Positions 22,435 through 31,306 are shown, numbered from the stretch's first letter. The stretch is DNA of 64,000 nucleotides from Actinomadura litoris (GCF_009733595.1 NZ_WOFH01000011.1:301102-365101); one strand, 5' to 3'. The notes: a model not told the origin generated them from the letters alone. Numbers and translations are program-made.

Positions 22435-23499
22435 TCACGGGAGGAAGGGCAACGGGCTGTCGTTGCCGGGCCGACTGCCTTGCCGTGGTCCGCCTTGCCG
22501 TGGTCCGCCCTTCTTCTGCCCGCCGCCGCCCGAGGGGAGCTCCAGGGACGCGGGGATGGGGATGAGGTTCTGGATGTAGGAGTCGAACCAGCGGCCGGTG
22601 CCGGTGACGTCCGCGAACTGGCGGGCGAACGGCGCGAACAGCTGGAGGATCCGGTCGAGGTTGTCCTGGTTGCGCAGCAGAATCGCGTTGGTCTTGCGCA
22701 GGTTGTCGAGCATCGGGCGCAACTGCGCCTCGTTCTCCTTGATCAGGGCGTTCACCTGCTGCGACAGCGTCACGGTGTTGACGAGAAGCTGGTGGATGAC
22801 CGCGCGCCTGGCCTGGACGGCCTGGAGCACCTTGTCGCCGTCCTGGATCAGCTTGGCGAAGTCCTTGTTCCGGTCGGCGAGGAGCTGCGAGACGTCCCTG
22901 GCCTTGCCGGTCAGCTCGTGGAGCTGGTCGTCGCGGGAGGCGACCGTGTTCGACAGCCGCCGCAGCCCGCGCAGCGAGGCCCGGATCTCCTCGGGCGAGT
23001 TCTGGAAGGTCTGCGCGAGCACGTCGAACGACCGCGCGACCTCCTTCTCGTCGATCTTCTGGAACTTCTTCGTCAGCTCGCTGATCGCCGGGACGACCTC
23101 GAAGGGGACGTGCGTCCGCTCGATCGGGATGTGGCGGCCGAGCGCGCCCTTCCCGCGCGGGGTCAGCGCCAGGTAGTGCGCGCCGAGCACCGTCTTGATC
23201 TTGATGTCGGCGCCGGTGCGGTCGCCGAGCCGCACGCCGTCGTCCACCCGGAAGGTGACCCTCACGTGGTCGCCGTCGAGTTCGAGGCCGGTGACCTTGC
23301 CGACCTTGACGCCCGCGACGCGGACCTCCTCGTCGGACTTCAGCCCGGCCGCCTCCTTGAAGTCGGCGGTGTGGGTCGTGCCGCCGGACAGGAACGGGAT
23401 GCCGTCGAGGTTCAGCGCGACCGCCAGCGCGACGATGATGACCGCGAACCCGGCGAGGCCGATGGGTACCGGGTTGCGCTCCCGGAACGGGACCCTCAT
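22435..23499 (-). CDS. MCE family protein, MceC position
   Basis: 354 residues with an N-terminal signal-anchor helix (FAVIIVALAVALNL), MCE domain (TADFKEAAGLKSDEEVRVAGVKVGKVTGL ... VLGAHYLALTPRG) and helical region; the terminal ~35 residues are Gly/Arg/Gln-rich. The ATG directly abuts the mceB stop with no spacer. The family-typical NTVTLSQQVNALIKENEAQL helix is present. Confidence 0.92.
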   Translation of the reverse strand: MRVPFRERNPVPIGLAGFAVIIVALAVALNLDGIPFLSGGTTHTADFKEAAGLKSDEEVRVAGVKVGKVTGLELDGDHVRVTFRVDDGVRLGDRTGADIKIKTVLGAHYLALTPRGKGALGRHIPIERTHVPFEVVPAISELTKKFQKIDEKEVARSFDVLAQTFQNSPEEIRASLRGLRRLSNTVASRDDQLHELTGKARDVSQLLADRNKDFAKLIQDGDKVLQAVQARRAVIHQLLVNTVTLSQQVNALIKENEAQLRPMLDNLRKTNAILLRNQDNLDRILQLFAPFARQFADVTGTGRWFDSYIQNLIPIPASLELPSGGGGQKKGGPRQGGPRQGSRPGNDSPLPFLP

Positions 23500-24531
23500 C
23501 TACTTGCACCTCGCGTTCTCGTTCACGAGCGCCGGGGTCTGGATGGCCGGTCCGCCCGGCAGCCGCACCCTCGCGTCGAAACCGCAGATGTACATGTTGA
23601 ACCAGGAGCCGTAGGAGGAGATGTTCACGAGCTTCTGGAGCCGGCCCGGGGTCCGCTGGAAGCCCTGGTCGAGCGCGCCGCTGTTCGCGTTGAGCGTCCC
23701 GGTGAGCTGCCGCAGGCCCGCGATGTCGTCCTTCAGGTCGGGCCGGACGTCCTTCAGCAGCCCCTGCGTGGTGCCGGTCAGGTCGTTGATCGCCGCGACC
23801 GAGTCGAAGATCGCCTGCCGGTCGTCCGACACCCCGCCGACGAAGCCGCGCAGGTCGGTGATCAGCTGGTTGATCTCGTCGTGCCGCTCGTTGATCGTGC
23901 CGAGCACCGCGTTCAGGTTGTCGATGACCTTCCCGATGACCTGGTCGCGGTCCGCGAGGGTGTTGGTGAGCGAGGCGACGTGCGCGAGCAGGCTGTTGAC
24001 CGTCCCGCCCTCGCCCTGGAGGGTCTGGACGATCTGGAACGCGAGCTTGTTCACATCGTCCGGTTCCAGCGCCTTGAACAGCGGGCGGAACCCGTTGAAC
24101 AGCGTCGTCAGATCGAGCGCGGGCGCGGTCTGGCCGACCGGGATCGTCCCGCCGGGGCGCAGGTAGTCGTTGGAGCGGCCCGCCCCGTCGGTCAGCGCGA
24201 CGTAGCGCTGCCCCATCAGGTTCCGGTACCGGATCTGGACCTTCGTGGACGCGGGCAGCCCCGCCTGGAACACCCCGCCCTTCCTGACGCTGAACGTCAC
24301 CTCGGCCTGGTTCCCGCGGTGGAGCCGGATCTTCTCGACCTGCCCGACCCGGACGCCCGCGACCCGCACGTCGTCCTTGGGCAGCAGCCCCGCCACATCG
24401 GTGAAGATCGCCTTATAGCCGCGCGTCGCGCCGAAGTGCACGTTGGCGATCGTCATCGCCAGCACGCCGGTCGCGAGCGAGGTGAGGACCACGAAGATCC
24501 CCAGCTTGATCGCGGCGCTCGTCGTCCTCAC
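23500..24531 (-). CDS. MCE family protein, MceB position
   Basis: 343 residues: signal-anchor helix at residues ~9-28, MCE domain (YKAIFTDVAGLLPKDDVRVAGVRVGQVEKI ... LMGQRYVAL), helical part, and the MceB-type C-terminus containing YGSWFNMYICGF with two terminal cysteines (C326-region and CK end) that could pair. Overlaps mceA by 4 bp. Confidence 0.93.
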   Translation of the reverse strand: MRTTSAAIKLGIFVVLTSLATGVLAMTIANVHFGATRGYKAIFTDVAGLLPKDDVRVAGVRVGQVEKIRLHRGNQAEVTFSVRKGGVFQAGLPASTKVQIRYRNLMGQRYVALTDGAGRSNDYLRPGGTIPVGQTAPALDLTTLFNGFRPLFKALEPDDVNKLAFQIVQTLQGEGGTVNSLLAHVASLTNTLADRDQVIGKVIDNLNAVLGTINERHDEINQLITDLRGFVGGVSDDRQAIFDSVAAINDLTGTTQGLLKDVRPDLKDDIAGLRQLTGTLNANSGALDQGFQRTPGRLQKLVNISSYGSWFNMYICGFDARVRLPGGPAIQTPALVNENARCK

Positions 24532-25841
24532 CGGACCGTCACCACCGATCCGCGCAGCAGCGGCGCCATCATGAGCTGCGACAGGTCCGACAGCCGGTCG
24601 GACGGGGTGCGCGTCATCGGCGCCACGATGCTCTTGACCCGCTCCTTCTCGCTCATCGACCCGGGATCGACGAACACGTTCGACACGGCGCGGCCGCGGT
24701 TCCCCGGGGTGCCTCCGCCGTTCGGGTCATCGGGGTTCTTCCACCACAGGTCGTCCTGCGTGCCGTCCAGCGCGAGGTAGTCGGGGAAGGGGACCTTCGG
24801 GTTCGGCAGGCCGTAGCAGCGCGGGTTCCGCTGGTCCTTGGCCTCCGGCTTGTCCAGCGGGTAGGTGTAGGCGGGGCGCGGCTTGACGATCTCGATCGTC
24901 AGGTTGAAGGTCTTGGAGCCGTTCGCGCCCGCCGCCCGCTCGGCCTCGCCCTTCAGCTTCATCATCCCGGCGAGCACGCACGGCAGCGACGGCGAGTACC
25001 GGGCGACCACGCCGAGCGCGTCCCGGTTCGCGATGTTGAACCCGATGATCTTCGGGCCGTTCCGCCGCATGAACGCGTCGCCGTCGTTCGCCAGGCTCGT
25101 CACCGCGGGGATCAGGCCCTCGATCGTCGCCTTCTTGTCGGTGATGGTCGTGCTGGTCACGTTGAGGTTGCGCAGGGTCTGGAGCAGGTCGGGCGCCGCG
25201 GCGGTGTAGATGTCGGACACGTCCGAGAGCGCGTTCAGGTCGTGCACCAGCGTGCCCAGCTCCGGGTTGACCTTCCGCAGCAGCGCGTCGGCCTGCTCGA
25301 TGTCGCGGCCGATCTGGTCGCCGCGCCCCTGGAGCGCGGTGGCGAGCGCGTTCAGCGTCGAGTTGAGCTGCTTGGGCTTCACGGCCTGCAGGAGCGGGAG
25401 CAGGTCGTCGAGCACCTTGTTGACCTCGACGGCGGCCTGCGAGCGGTCCTGCTGGATCACCTGCCCCTTGCGCAGGCCGAGCGCGCCCGCGTGCTCGGGG
25501 ATCTCCAGGTCGACGTACTTCTCGCCGAACAGCGTCTTCGGCAGCAGCCGCGCCTGGACGTTGTTCGGGATCAGCCGGGCCTTGTCCGGGTCGAGCGCCA
25601 GGTGCAGCCGGGCGCCGTCGTCGGTCGCCTCCGTGCCGCGCACCTCGCCGACGATCAGCCCGCGCACCTTCACGTCCGAGCGCGGCAGCAGTTGCAGCCC
25701 GGCCCGCTCGGCCGCGACGTCCACCCTGGTCACCGGGGTCAGCGCCTTGTTGAACAGCGCGACCGTCAGCGCCAGCAGCAGCGCCACCGCGACCAGCATC
25801 GCCAGGCCGAGCAGCCGGTACCGGATCCGTTCGCCCATCAC
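24528..25841 (-). CDS. MCE family protein, MceA position
   Basis: First MCE subunit, 437 residues (GTG 25841; ATG one codon later is equally possible). Transmembrane helix ~10-30, MCE domain (VDVAAERAGLQLLPRSDVKVRGLIVGEV ... LFGEKYVDLEIP), helical tunnel region, and a distinctive C-terminal domain with CVLAGMMKLKGEAERA and RCYGLPNPKVPFPDY. That tail is characteristic of MceA. It follows the second YrbE gene by a few bases. Confidence 0.93.
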   Translation of the reverse strand: MMGERIRYRLLGLAMLVAVALLLALTVALFNKALTPVTRVDVAAERAGLQLLPRSDVKVRGLIVGEVRGTEATDDGARLHLALDPDKARLIPNNVQARLLPKTLFGEKYVDLEIPEHAGALGLRKGQVIQQDRSQAAVEVNKVLDDLLPLLQAVKPKQLNSTLNALATALQGRGDQIGRDIEQADALLRKVNPELGTLVHDLNALSDVSDIYTAAAPDLLQTLRNLNVTSTTITDKKATIEGLIPAVTSLANDGDAFMRRNGPKIIGFNIANRDALGVVARYSPSLPCVLAGMMKLKGEAERAAGANGSKTFNLTIEIVKPRPAYTYPLDKPEAKDQRNPRCYGLPNPKVPFPDYLALDGTQDDLWWKNPDDPNGGGTPGNRGRAVSNVFVDPGSMSEKERVKSIVAPMTRTPSDRLSDLSQLMMAPLLRGSVVTVR

Positions 25842-25845
25842 CCGC

Positions 25846-26697
25846 TCACCCCGCGATCCGCACGGACGTGGAGGCGCCCCAGATCGCCATCCCCAGCATC
25901 AGGTCGACCACGTTGATCACGACGATGCTGGTGCGGACGGCGCGGCCGACCGCGATGCCGACCCCCGCCGGGCCGCCGCTCGCGTGGTAGCCGTAGTAGC
26001 AGTGGATCAGCATGACCAGCACCGCGAAGACGATCACCTTGCCGAACGACCAGAGGATGTCGTTCGGCGGCAGGAACAGGTGGAAGTAGTGGTCGTAGGT
26101 GCCCGTCGACTGCCCGTAGAACAGCGTCACGATCAGCCGTGTCGCGCCGTAGGAGGCGAGCAGCCCGACGATGTACAGCGGCACCACCGCGATCATCCCG
26201 GCGATCATCCGGGTGGTGACGAGGAACGGCATCGAGGGGACGGCCATGACCTCCAGCGCGTCGATCTCGTCGGAGATCCGCATCGCGCCGAGCTGCGCGG
26301 TGAACCCGCAGCCGACCGTCGCCGACAGCGCCAGCGCCGACACCAGCGGCGCGATCTCCCGCGTGTTGAAGTAGGACGCGACGAACCCGGTGAAGGCGGC
26401 CGTGCCGATCTGGTTCAGCGACTCATACCCCTGGAGGCCGACCTGGCTGCCGGTGAAGAACGTCATGAACCCGACGATCACCACCGAACCGCCGATCACC
26501 GCGAGCCCGCCGGTGCCGAGGCTGACCTCCGCGAGCAGCCGCAGGACCTCCGTCCGGTAGCGGCGCAGCACCCGGAACGTCCACGCGAACGCGCGCAGGT
26601 AGAACCAGAGCTGCCGCCCGAAGTCCTCAAGCCGCTGCATCGGGACGCCCAGCCACCGGAAGAACGTGCGGCGCGCGCCGCTCGACGTCGCGCTCAT
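25846..26697 (-). CDS. ABC transporter permease, YrbE/MlaE family (YrbE-B)
   Basis: Inner-membrane permease of the Mce lipid importer, 283 residues with about five transmembrane helices. The MlaE family EQ-loop region is recognisable as LGAMRISDEIDALEVMAVPSMPFLVTTR, the contact point for the ATPase. It ends three bases before mceA. The two YrbE proteins are expected to form a heterodimer at the base of the MCE tunnel. Confidence 0.93.
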   Translation of the reverse strand: MSATSSGARRTFFRWLGVPMQRLEDFGRQLWFYLRAFAWTFRVLRRYRTEVLRLLAEVSLGTGGLAVIGGSVVIVGFMTFFTGSQVGLQGYESLNQIGTAAFTGFVASYFNTREIAPLVSALALSATVGCGFTAQLGAMRISDEIDALEVMAVPSMPFLVTTRMIAGMIAVVPLYIVGLLASYGATRLIVTLFYGQSTGTYDHYFHLFLPPNDILWSFGKVIVFAVLVMLIHCYYGYHASGGPAGVGIAVGRAVRTSIVVINVVDLMLGMAIWGASTSVRIAG

Positions 26698-26752
26698 GGC
26701 CGCACCCCCGGCCGCGCCCCGCGCAGCGCCCCTCGCGGCGCCCCGGTCCCCA

Positions 26753-27619
26753 TCACATGCCCTTCGACGGGACGAACTGGAAGTACAGGGTGGAGATCAG
26801 GAAGTTCTCCAGGAACAGCAGCATGAACGTGATGACGACGGTCTGGTTGACCGCGTCGCCCACGCCCTTCGGCCCGCCCTTGGCGTTCAGCCCCTTGTAG
26901 GCGGCGACCAGCCCGGCGGTGATCCCGAACACGAACGCCTTCAGCTCGGCCTGGAGCAGGTCGGGGAGCTGCGCGATCGCGTTGAAGGAGGCGAGGTAGG
27001 CGCCGGGCGTCCCGTCCTGGAGCATGACGTTGAAGAAGTAGCCGCCCATCAGCCCGACCACCGACACCAGGCCGTTGAGGAAGACCGCGACGAACGCGCA
27101 GGCGAGCATCCGCGGCACGACCAGCCGGTGCAGCGGGTTGATGCCGAGCACCTCCATCGCGTCGATCTCCTCGCGGATCTTCCGGGAGCCGATGTCGGCG
27201 CACATCGCCGAGCCCGCGGCGCCCGCGACCAGCAGCGAGGTCACCAGCGGGCTCGCCTCCCGCACGATCGCCACGACCGCGGTCGCGCCGGTGTAGGACT
27301 GCGCGCCCAGCTGCCGGATCAGCCCGCCGACCTGCAACGACAGCACGCCGCCGAACGGGATCGCGACCAGCATCGTCGGGATGACGGTGACGCTGACGAT
27401 GAACCACGCCTGCTCGATGAACTCCCGCCACTGGAACGGCCACCTGAACATCGCGCGGAAGGTGTCCAGGCACAGCGCGAAGAACCGGCCCGGCTCCTTG
27501 ATCGCGATGTTGGCCGCGCCGTCGGTGATCCGGCGGAAGGCGCCGAGGGCTCCGCCGGAGGACGCGCCGTCCGCCTCGTCGCCGCCGCGCCGGTCCGCGT
27601 CGATGCCGGGTGCGGCCAT
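26753..27619 (-). CDS. ABC transporter permease, YrbE/MlaE family (YrbE-A)
   Basis: 288 residues from ATG 27619, which overlaps the ATPase stop by one base (TGATG); the longer frame upstream lies inside the ATPase gene and is rejected. A ~35-residue hydrophilic N-terminus precedes the MlaE core. The EQ-loop equivalent is IGSRKIREEIDAMEVLGINPLHRLVVPR. 55 bp separate it from YrbE-B, the longest gap in the operon. Confidence 0.93.
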   Translation of the reverse strand: MAAPGIDADRRGGDEADGASSGGALGAFRRITDGAANIAIKEPGRFFALCLDTFRAMFRWPFQWREFIEQAWFIVSVTVIPTMLVAIPFGGVLSLQVGGLIRQLGAQSYTGATAVVAIVREASPLVTSLLVAGAAGSAMCADIGSRKIREEIDAMEVLGINPLHRLVVPRMLACAFVAVFLNGLVSVVGLMGGYFFNVMLQDGTPGAYLASFNAIAQLPDLLQAELKAFVFGITAGLVAAYKGLNAKGGPKGVGDAVNQTVVITFMLLFLENFLISTLYFQFVPSKGM

Positions 27620-28686
27620 CAGCGCCCCGCACCCGGCGCGGACGGCCCGGGACGCGGGTCGCCCGCGAAGCCGCCGTCGGCCGCGGCGGCGGCGCCCGGG
27701 GCCATCGAGGCGACGTAGCGCGGCCACTCCTCCACCCAGTCGCGGCCGAGGTCGTCGACGAACGAGCCCGCCGGGGGCGTGACGCCGTGCGCCGCGCACC
27801 ACGCGCCCGGGGCGTGCTGGCCCGGGCGGATGCGGCCGTCGCTGGTCATGAGCTGCGGCGGGATCGGCGGCAGCCGTCCGGGGTCGCGGCCGAGCGCCGC
27901 CTCGGCCTCCAGCTCCGAGACGTCCTTCTCCTCCGACATGCCGATCGGCCCGACCGTGCGGGCGTTGAGGAACTGCCGGACGACCGGCTCCTCGCTGGAC
28001 AGCAGCATCTCGCGCGGCCCGAACATCACCAGCTCGCGCAGGAACAGCAGGCCGATGTTGTCGGGGACGGTGCGGGCGGTGTTGATGTCGTGGGTGACGA
28101 TCAGGAACGTCGCGCCGATCTCGGCGTTGAGGTCGACCATCGTCTGGTTCAGCAGCGCGGTGCGGACCGGGTCCAGGCCGGAGTCCGGCTCGTCCACCAG
28201 CAGGATCTCGGGGTCCAGGACGAGGGCGCGGGCCAGCCCGGCGCGCTTCTTCATGCCGCCGGAGATCTCGCCGGGCAGCTTCCGCTCGGCGCCGACGAGG
28301 CCGACCAGCTCCAGCTTCTCCATGACGATCTGCCGAACCTGCGACTCGGACTTCTTCGTGTGCTCGCGCAGGGGGAACGCGACGTTGTCGTAGAGGTTCA
28401 TCGAGCCGAACAGCGCGCCGTCCTGGAAGAGCACGCCGAACAGCTTGCGGGTCTCATACAGCTTGGACTCGGGCAGGCGCGGCAGGTCGCGGTCGCCGAT
28501 CCAGATGTGGCCGCGATCGGGCTTGAGCAGGCCGACCAGCGACTTCAGGAACACCGACTTGCCGGTTCCGGACGGGCCGAGCAGCACGGAGATCTCTCCG
28601 GCCGGGACGGTCAGCGACACGTCCTGCCAGATGGTCTGACGGCCGAAGGACTTCGTCAGGCCCTCGACCCTGATCTCGACACCCAC
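27619..28686 (-). CDS. Mce transporter ATPase (MceG/Mkl/MlaF-like)
   Basis: ABC ATPase energising the Mce importer, 355 residues from a GTG start with GAAAGG upstream. Walker A GPSGTGKS at 37-44, signature ISGGMKKR, Walker B ILLVDEPDSGLD and H-loop VTHD are all present. The ~100-residue C-terminal extension after the MlaF core is typical of actinobacterial MceG. In Mycobacterium the single mkl gene also lies between rplL and rpoB, away from the mce operons. Here the ATPase and the whole mce operon occupy that slot together. Confidence 0.94.
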   Translation of the reverse strand: MGVEIRVEGLTKSFGRQTIWQDVSLTVPAGEISVLLGPSGTGKSVFLKSLVGLLKPDRGHIWIGDRDLPRLPESKLYETRKLFGVLFQDGALFGSMNLYDNVAFPLREHTKKSESQVRQIVMEKLELVGLVGAERKLPGEISGGMKKRAGLARALVLDPEILLVDEPDSGLDPVRTALLNQTMVDLNAEIGATFLIVTHDINTARTVPDNIGLLFLRELVMFGPREMLLSSEEPVVRQFLNARTVGPIGMSEEKDVSELEAEAALGRDPGRLPPIPPQLMTSDGRIRPGQHAPGAWCAAHGVTPPAGSFVDDLGRDWVEEWPRYVASMAPGAAAAADGGFAGDPRPGPSAPGAGR

Positions 28687-28982
28687 TCGTCACCTTTCGT
28701 CCAGGCCGGGGGGCTCCCGAACCACTGAGCGAGTAGCACGCGGGCCGTGACACCTCGTGTCCACCCTGTTGCTACCGTCCGGTAGCCGTGACGGGTGCCA
28801 CTACCGTAGCGGCCCTTCGCGCAAATGGAAGGGGTTCAGTACCAGATCAGCGGCAAAATGCGACGTTGTAAGACAATCGTTACTTACGGCACTGTGGGGG
28901 ACGATGTGGCCTGCTGGGGCCACCGCGTCAGACGGGACGTTACGCCGCGCACCCGGATCCACACAACCCGTTCGGGCGGACG
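28687..28982. other. Upstream region of the mce operon
   Basis: About 300 bp between the MceG start and the rplL terminator. It is relatively AT-rich near 28840-28890, where GTAAGTAAC and GTCTTAC form a loose inverted repeat on the minus strand. A palindromic operator candidate lies at 28771-28786. I could not identify a promoter with confidence. Confidence 0.5.
28771..28786. promoter_or_regulatory. Candidate TetR-type operator of the mce operon
   Basis: Perfect inverted repeat GCTACC-GTCC-GGTAGC about 85 bp upstream of the MceG start. The core TACCG-x2-CGGTA pattern resembles operators of TetR-family lipid-metabolism regulators. A related CACTACCGTAG sequence follows ~20 bp away. The regulator is not in this window. 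Confidence 0.45.
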
Positions 28983-29025
28983 CGACGAGGCGGCCGCCCC
29001 ACCGGGTGGGACGACCGCCTCGTCG
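28983..29025 (-). terminator. rplJL operon terminator
   Basis: Stem CGACGAGGCGG / CCGCCTCGTCG (11 bp) continues as a GC-rich upper stem CCCCACC / GGTGGG. It starts 21 bp past the rplL stop. Confidence 0.75.
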
Positions 29026-29046
29026 AAGAGAAGCGCGCGGGCCGTG

Positions 29047-29439
29047 CTACTTGACGGTCACCGAGGCGCCGGCCTTCTCCAGGGCCTCCTTGGCCTTGTC
29101 GGCCGTCTCCTTGTTGACCTTCTCCAGCAGGGCCTTCGGCGCGCCGTCGACCAGGTCCTTGGCCTCCTTGAGGCCGAGGCTCGTCAGCGCGCGGACCTCC
29201 TTGATGACCTGGATCTTCTTGTCGCCGGCACCTTCGAGGATGACGTCGAACTCGTCCTGGACGGCGGCCTCCTCGCCACCACCGGCACCACCGGCGGCGG
29301 GGGCGGCGGCCACGGCCGCGACCGGGGCGGCGGCCTTGACGTCGAACGCCTCCTCGAACTCCTTCAGGAAGGCGGACAGCTCAAGAAGGGTCATCTCCTT
29401 GAAGACGTCGAGCAGTTCGTCGTTGCTGAGCTTCGCCAT
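29047..29439 (-). CDS. rplL: 50S ribosomal protein L7/L12
   Basis: Stalk protein that recruits translational GTPases, 130 residues. N-terminal dimerisation helices (LLDVFKEMTLLELSAFLKEFEE), an Ala/Gly/Pro hinge around residues 36-58, and the C-terminal factor-binding domain (KIQVIKEVRALTSLGLKEAKDLVDGAP) are all intact. Follows rplJ by 46 bp. Confidence 0.98.
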   Translation of the reverse strand: MAKLSNDELLDVFKEMTLLELSAFLKEFEEAFDVKAAAPVAAVAAAPAAGGAGGGEEAAVQDEFDVILEGAGDKKIQVIKEVRALTSLGLKEAKDLVDGAPKALLEKVNKETADKAKEALEKAGASVTVK

Positions 29440-29485
29440 GATGTTTCCTCCGCTATGGCTTCAGGGTTTAGGGGAACCGCGGGTG

Positions 29486-30121
29486 CTACTCGGCGGCGGG
29501 CGCGTCGGCCGGAGCCTCGGCGGCCGTGTCGGCCGGAGCGTCGGCCGGTGTGTCGGCCGGAGCGTCGACCGCCGCGTCGGCGGGTGCCTCGGCGGTCTCG
29601 CCGGCGGCCTCGCGCTTGACGCGCAGGGCCTCGGCCAGCTGCGCGGCCTTGGTCGGCAGGGCGTTGAACAGCGCGGCCGCGTTGCTCATGTTCGCCTTCA
29701 TCGCGCCGGCCAGCTTCGCGAGGATGACCTCGCGAGACTCAAGGTCCGCGAGCTTGGCGACCTCGGAGGCGTCCATCGACTGACCGTCGATGAAGCCGCC
29801 CTTGATCACCAGCAGCGGGTTGGCCTTGGCGAAGTCACGCAGGCCCTTGGCGGCCTCGACCACGTCGCCCTTGACGAACGCGATCGCCGAGGGGCCGTCG
29901 AGCAGTTCGCTGAACCGCTCGTCGACACCGGCCTCGCCCGCGGCGCGCCTGGTCAGCGTGTTCTTCACCACGGCGAACCTCGCGTTGTCGCCGAGGTTGC
30001 CGCGCAGCTCCTTGAGCTGCGCCACCGTGAGCCCGCGGTACTCGGTCAGCACGGCGCCGCTGGAGTTCTCGAACTCGGACTTGAGCTCGGCGATCGCCGC
30101 TGCCTTCTCGGCCTTGGCCAT
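29486..30121 (-). CDS. rplJ: 50S ribosomal protein L10 with Ala/Asp/Pro-rich tail
   Basis: Stalk base protein; binds 23S rRNA and L7/L12 dimers. 211 residues, against ~165-175 in most bacteria. The core ends near residue 170 (LPTKAAQLAEALRVKREAA) and is extended by ~40 residues of repeated APAD(A/T) units, acidic and presumably disordered. Start MAKAEKAAAIAELKSEF with GGAAGGAGG upstream. Expression is probably controlled through the L10 leader just upstream. Confidence 0.97.
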   Translation of the reverse strand: MAKAEKAAAIAELKSEFENSSGAVLTEYRGLTVAQLKELRGNLGDNARFAVVKNTLTRRAAGEAGVDERFSELLDGPSAIAFVKGDVVEAAKGLRDFAKANPLLVIKGGFIDGQSMDASEVAKLADLESREVILAKLAGAMKANMSNAAALFNALPTKAAQLAEALRVKREAAGETAEAPADAAVDAPADTPADAPADTAAEAPADAPAAE

Positions 30122-30165
30122 GGGGCCTCCTTCCGATTACCTGGGGAAGCCGCCGGGGCTGAAAA

Positions 30166-30320
30166 GCTCCAGAAAAACAGGAACGCCCCGGCGTAGGCGC
30201 ACGGGGCGTGACACGACACGGAGGTCATGTGAAGCTCTCGTCTCACCTACGCGGGCCGCCCGAATCTCTTCGGGTCCTTCGGTCGCCTCGTGGGAGGCGA
30301 CGACCGGCGGTCTTCGGCAG
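30166..30320 (-). ncRNA. Ribosomal protein L10 leader with attenuator hairpin
   Basis: The minus-strand leader begins with the conserved CCGAAGACCGCCGGTCGTCG element, followed by CGAAGGACC and GGCGGCCCGCGTAGGTGAG, as in actinobacterial L10 leaders that bind L10/L7-L12. Downstream, CGCCCCG ... CGGGGCG (30184-30208) forms a hairpin followed by a T-rich stretch (TTCCTGTTTTTC), a plausible attenuator. The GCGTAGG segment of the leader could compete with the GCGCCTACGC side of the hairpin. The mechanism is established for the family; the pairing is my inference. Confidence 0.8.
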
Positions 30321-30325
30321 ACAAC

Positions 30326-30354
30326 AGAATACGCGTTCGCCGTCCCCGGGCCAA
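30326..30354 (-). promoter_or_regulatory. Promoter of rplJ-rplL
   Basis: TTGGCC (30349-30354) and TATTCT (30326-30331) with a 17-base spacer. Initiation about seven bases downstream would start the transcript exactly at the first conserved base of the L10 leader, which supports both calls. Confidence 0.7.
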
Positions 30355-30421
30355 ATCAGGAGGGCCGCGCCGTTCCCGGCGCGGCCCCGTCACCCTTGGC
30401 AGGCGATCCCAGATCAGGCGA

Positions 30422-31306
30422 TCAGGTCCCGGTCGGGGGCTGCAACCCGTTGCCGAGCCGCCCGAGCATCGCGCCGAAGTCGCTGGTCTCACTCGCGGGC
30501 GGCGCGGTGATCTGCACCGGCTTCCCGTAGTCGCGGAACGTCATCGTCATCGTCATCTTGCCTTCGGCCGTCTGACCCGACCCCATCGCCATCTTGCGGG
30601 GGAGCTGCCGGTCGTCCACCCACAGGTCGAAGGACATCGCGTCCATGCCGAGCTTGCCCATGGCCTGGCGCTTGCGCCGCTGCTCCTCGGCCGGGAGCTT
30701 GGCGAGCGCGTCCTCCAGCCGGTAGGTGCCGGTGTAGTGCGTCGTCCGGACGCCGTCCACCGTCTCCTTGCCGACCTCCCGGACGTCCTTGGACGCGGTG
30801 AGCATCTTGGTGCTCTCCACCGGGTCCATCTGCCGCGACTGCTCCATGAGCTGGTCGAGGTTCATGCCCGACTTCTTGCCCAGCTCGTCCAGCGAGATCT
30901 TGAGCCAGGGCTTGGCCGCGTTGCCGCCGAGCTGCGACAGCATCGGCATCTTGATGTACATGGTGCGGCCCACCAGCACCTGCTCCATGCCGGGCATCGA
31001 CCGGCCCGCGACCGTCATCCGGTCGAACCGCATGCCGAACGCCAGGTCGGGCTTCAGGCGGTACTGCACGCTGCCCGTCATCGACGTGTCGCCCGCCGCG
31101 GTGCCCTCCACCTTCATGGACAGGTCCGCCTTGAACGAGTCGGTCTGCCCCGTCTTCTGCGCGGTCCTGTGCAGGACCTGCGCGGCGGTCAGCTTGATGT
31201 TCTTGCCGGCCTCGTCCACCTTCGTACCGGAGTCGCCGAGACAGCCGGTGAGCGAGAGGGCGAGGCCGGCGGCCACCGCCGTCCCCACGGTGAAGCGACG
31301 GATCAT
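30422..31306 (-). CDS. LppX/LprG-like lipoprotein
   Basis: 294-residue precursor with signal peptide and lipobox LTGC (Cys at ~22). The mature part resembles the LppX_LprAFG (DUF1396) lipoproteins: an early SFKADLSMKVEG strand, a VLVGRTMYIKMPML hairpin, DGVRTTHYTGTYRLEDAL and a C-terminal FDLWVDDRQLPRKMAM sheet. Family members hold lipids in a half-barrel on the outer face of the membrane. A paralogue lies 117 bp upstream. Lipid handling alongside the mce operon is plausible but not shown. Confidence 0.85.
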   Translation of the reverse strand: MIRRFTVGTAVAAGLALSLTGCLGDSGTKVDEAGKNIKLTAAQVLHRTAQKTGQTDSFKADLSMKVEGTAAGDTSMTGSVQYRLKPDLAFGMRFDRMTVAGRSMPGMEQVLVGRTMYIKMPMLSQLGGNAAKPWLKISLDELGKKSGMNLDQLMEQSRQMDPVESTKMLTASKDVREVGKETVDGVRTTHYTGTYRLEDALAKLPAEEQRRKRQAMGKLGMDAMSFDLWVDDRQLPRKMAMGSGQTAEGKMTMTMTFRDYGKPVQITAPPASETSDFGAMLGRLGNGLQPPTGT

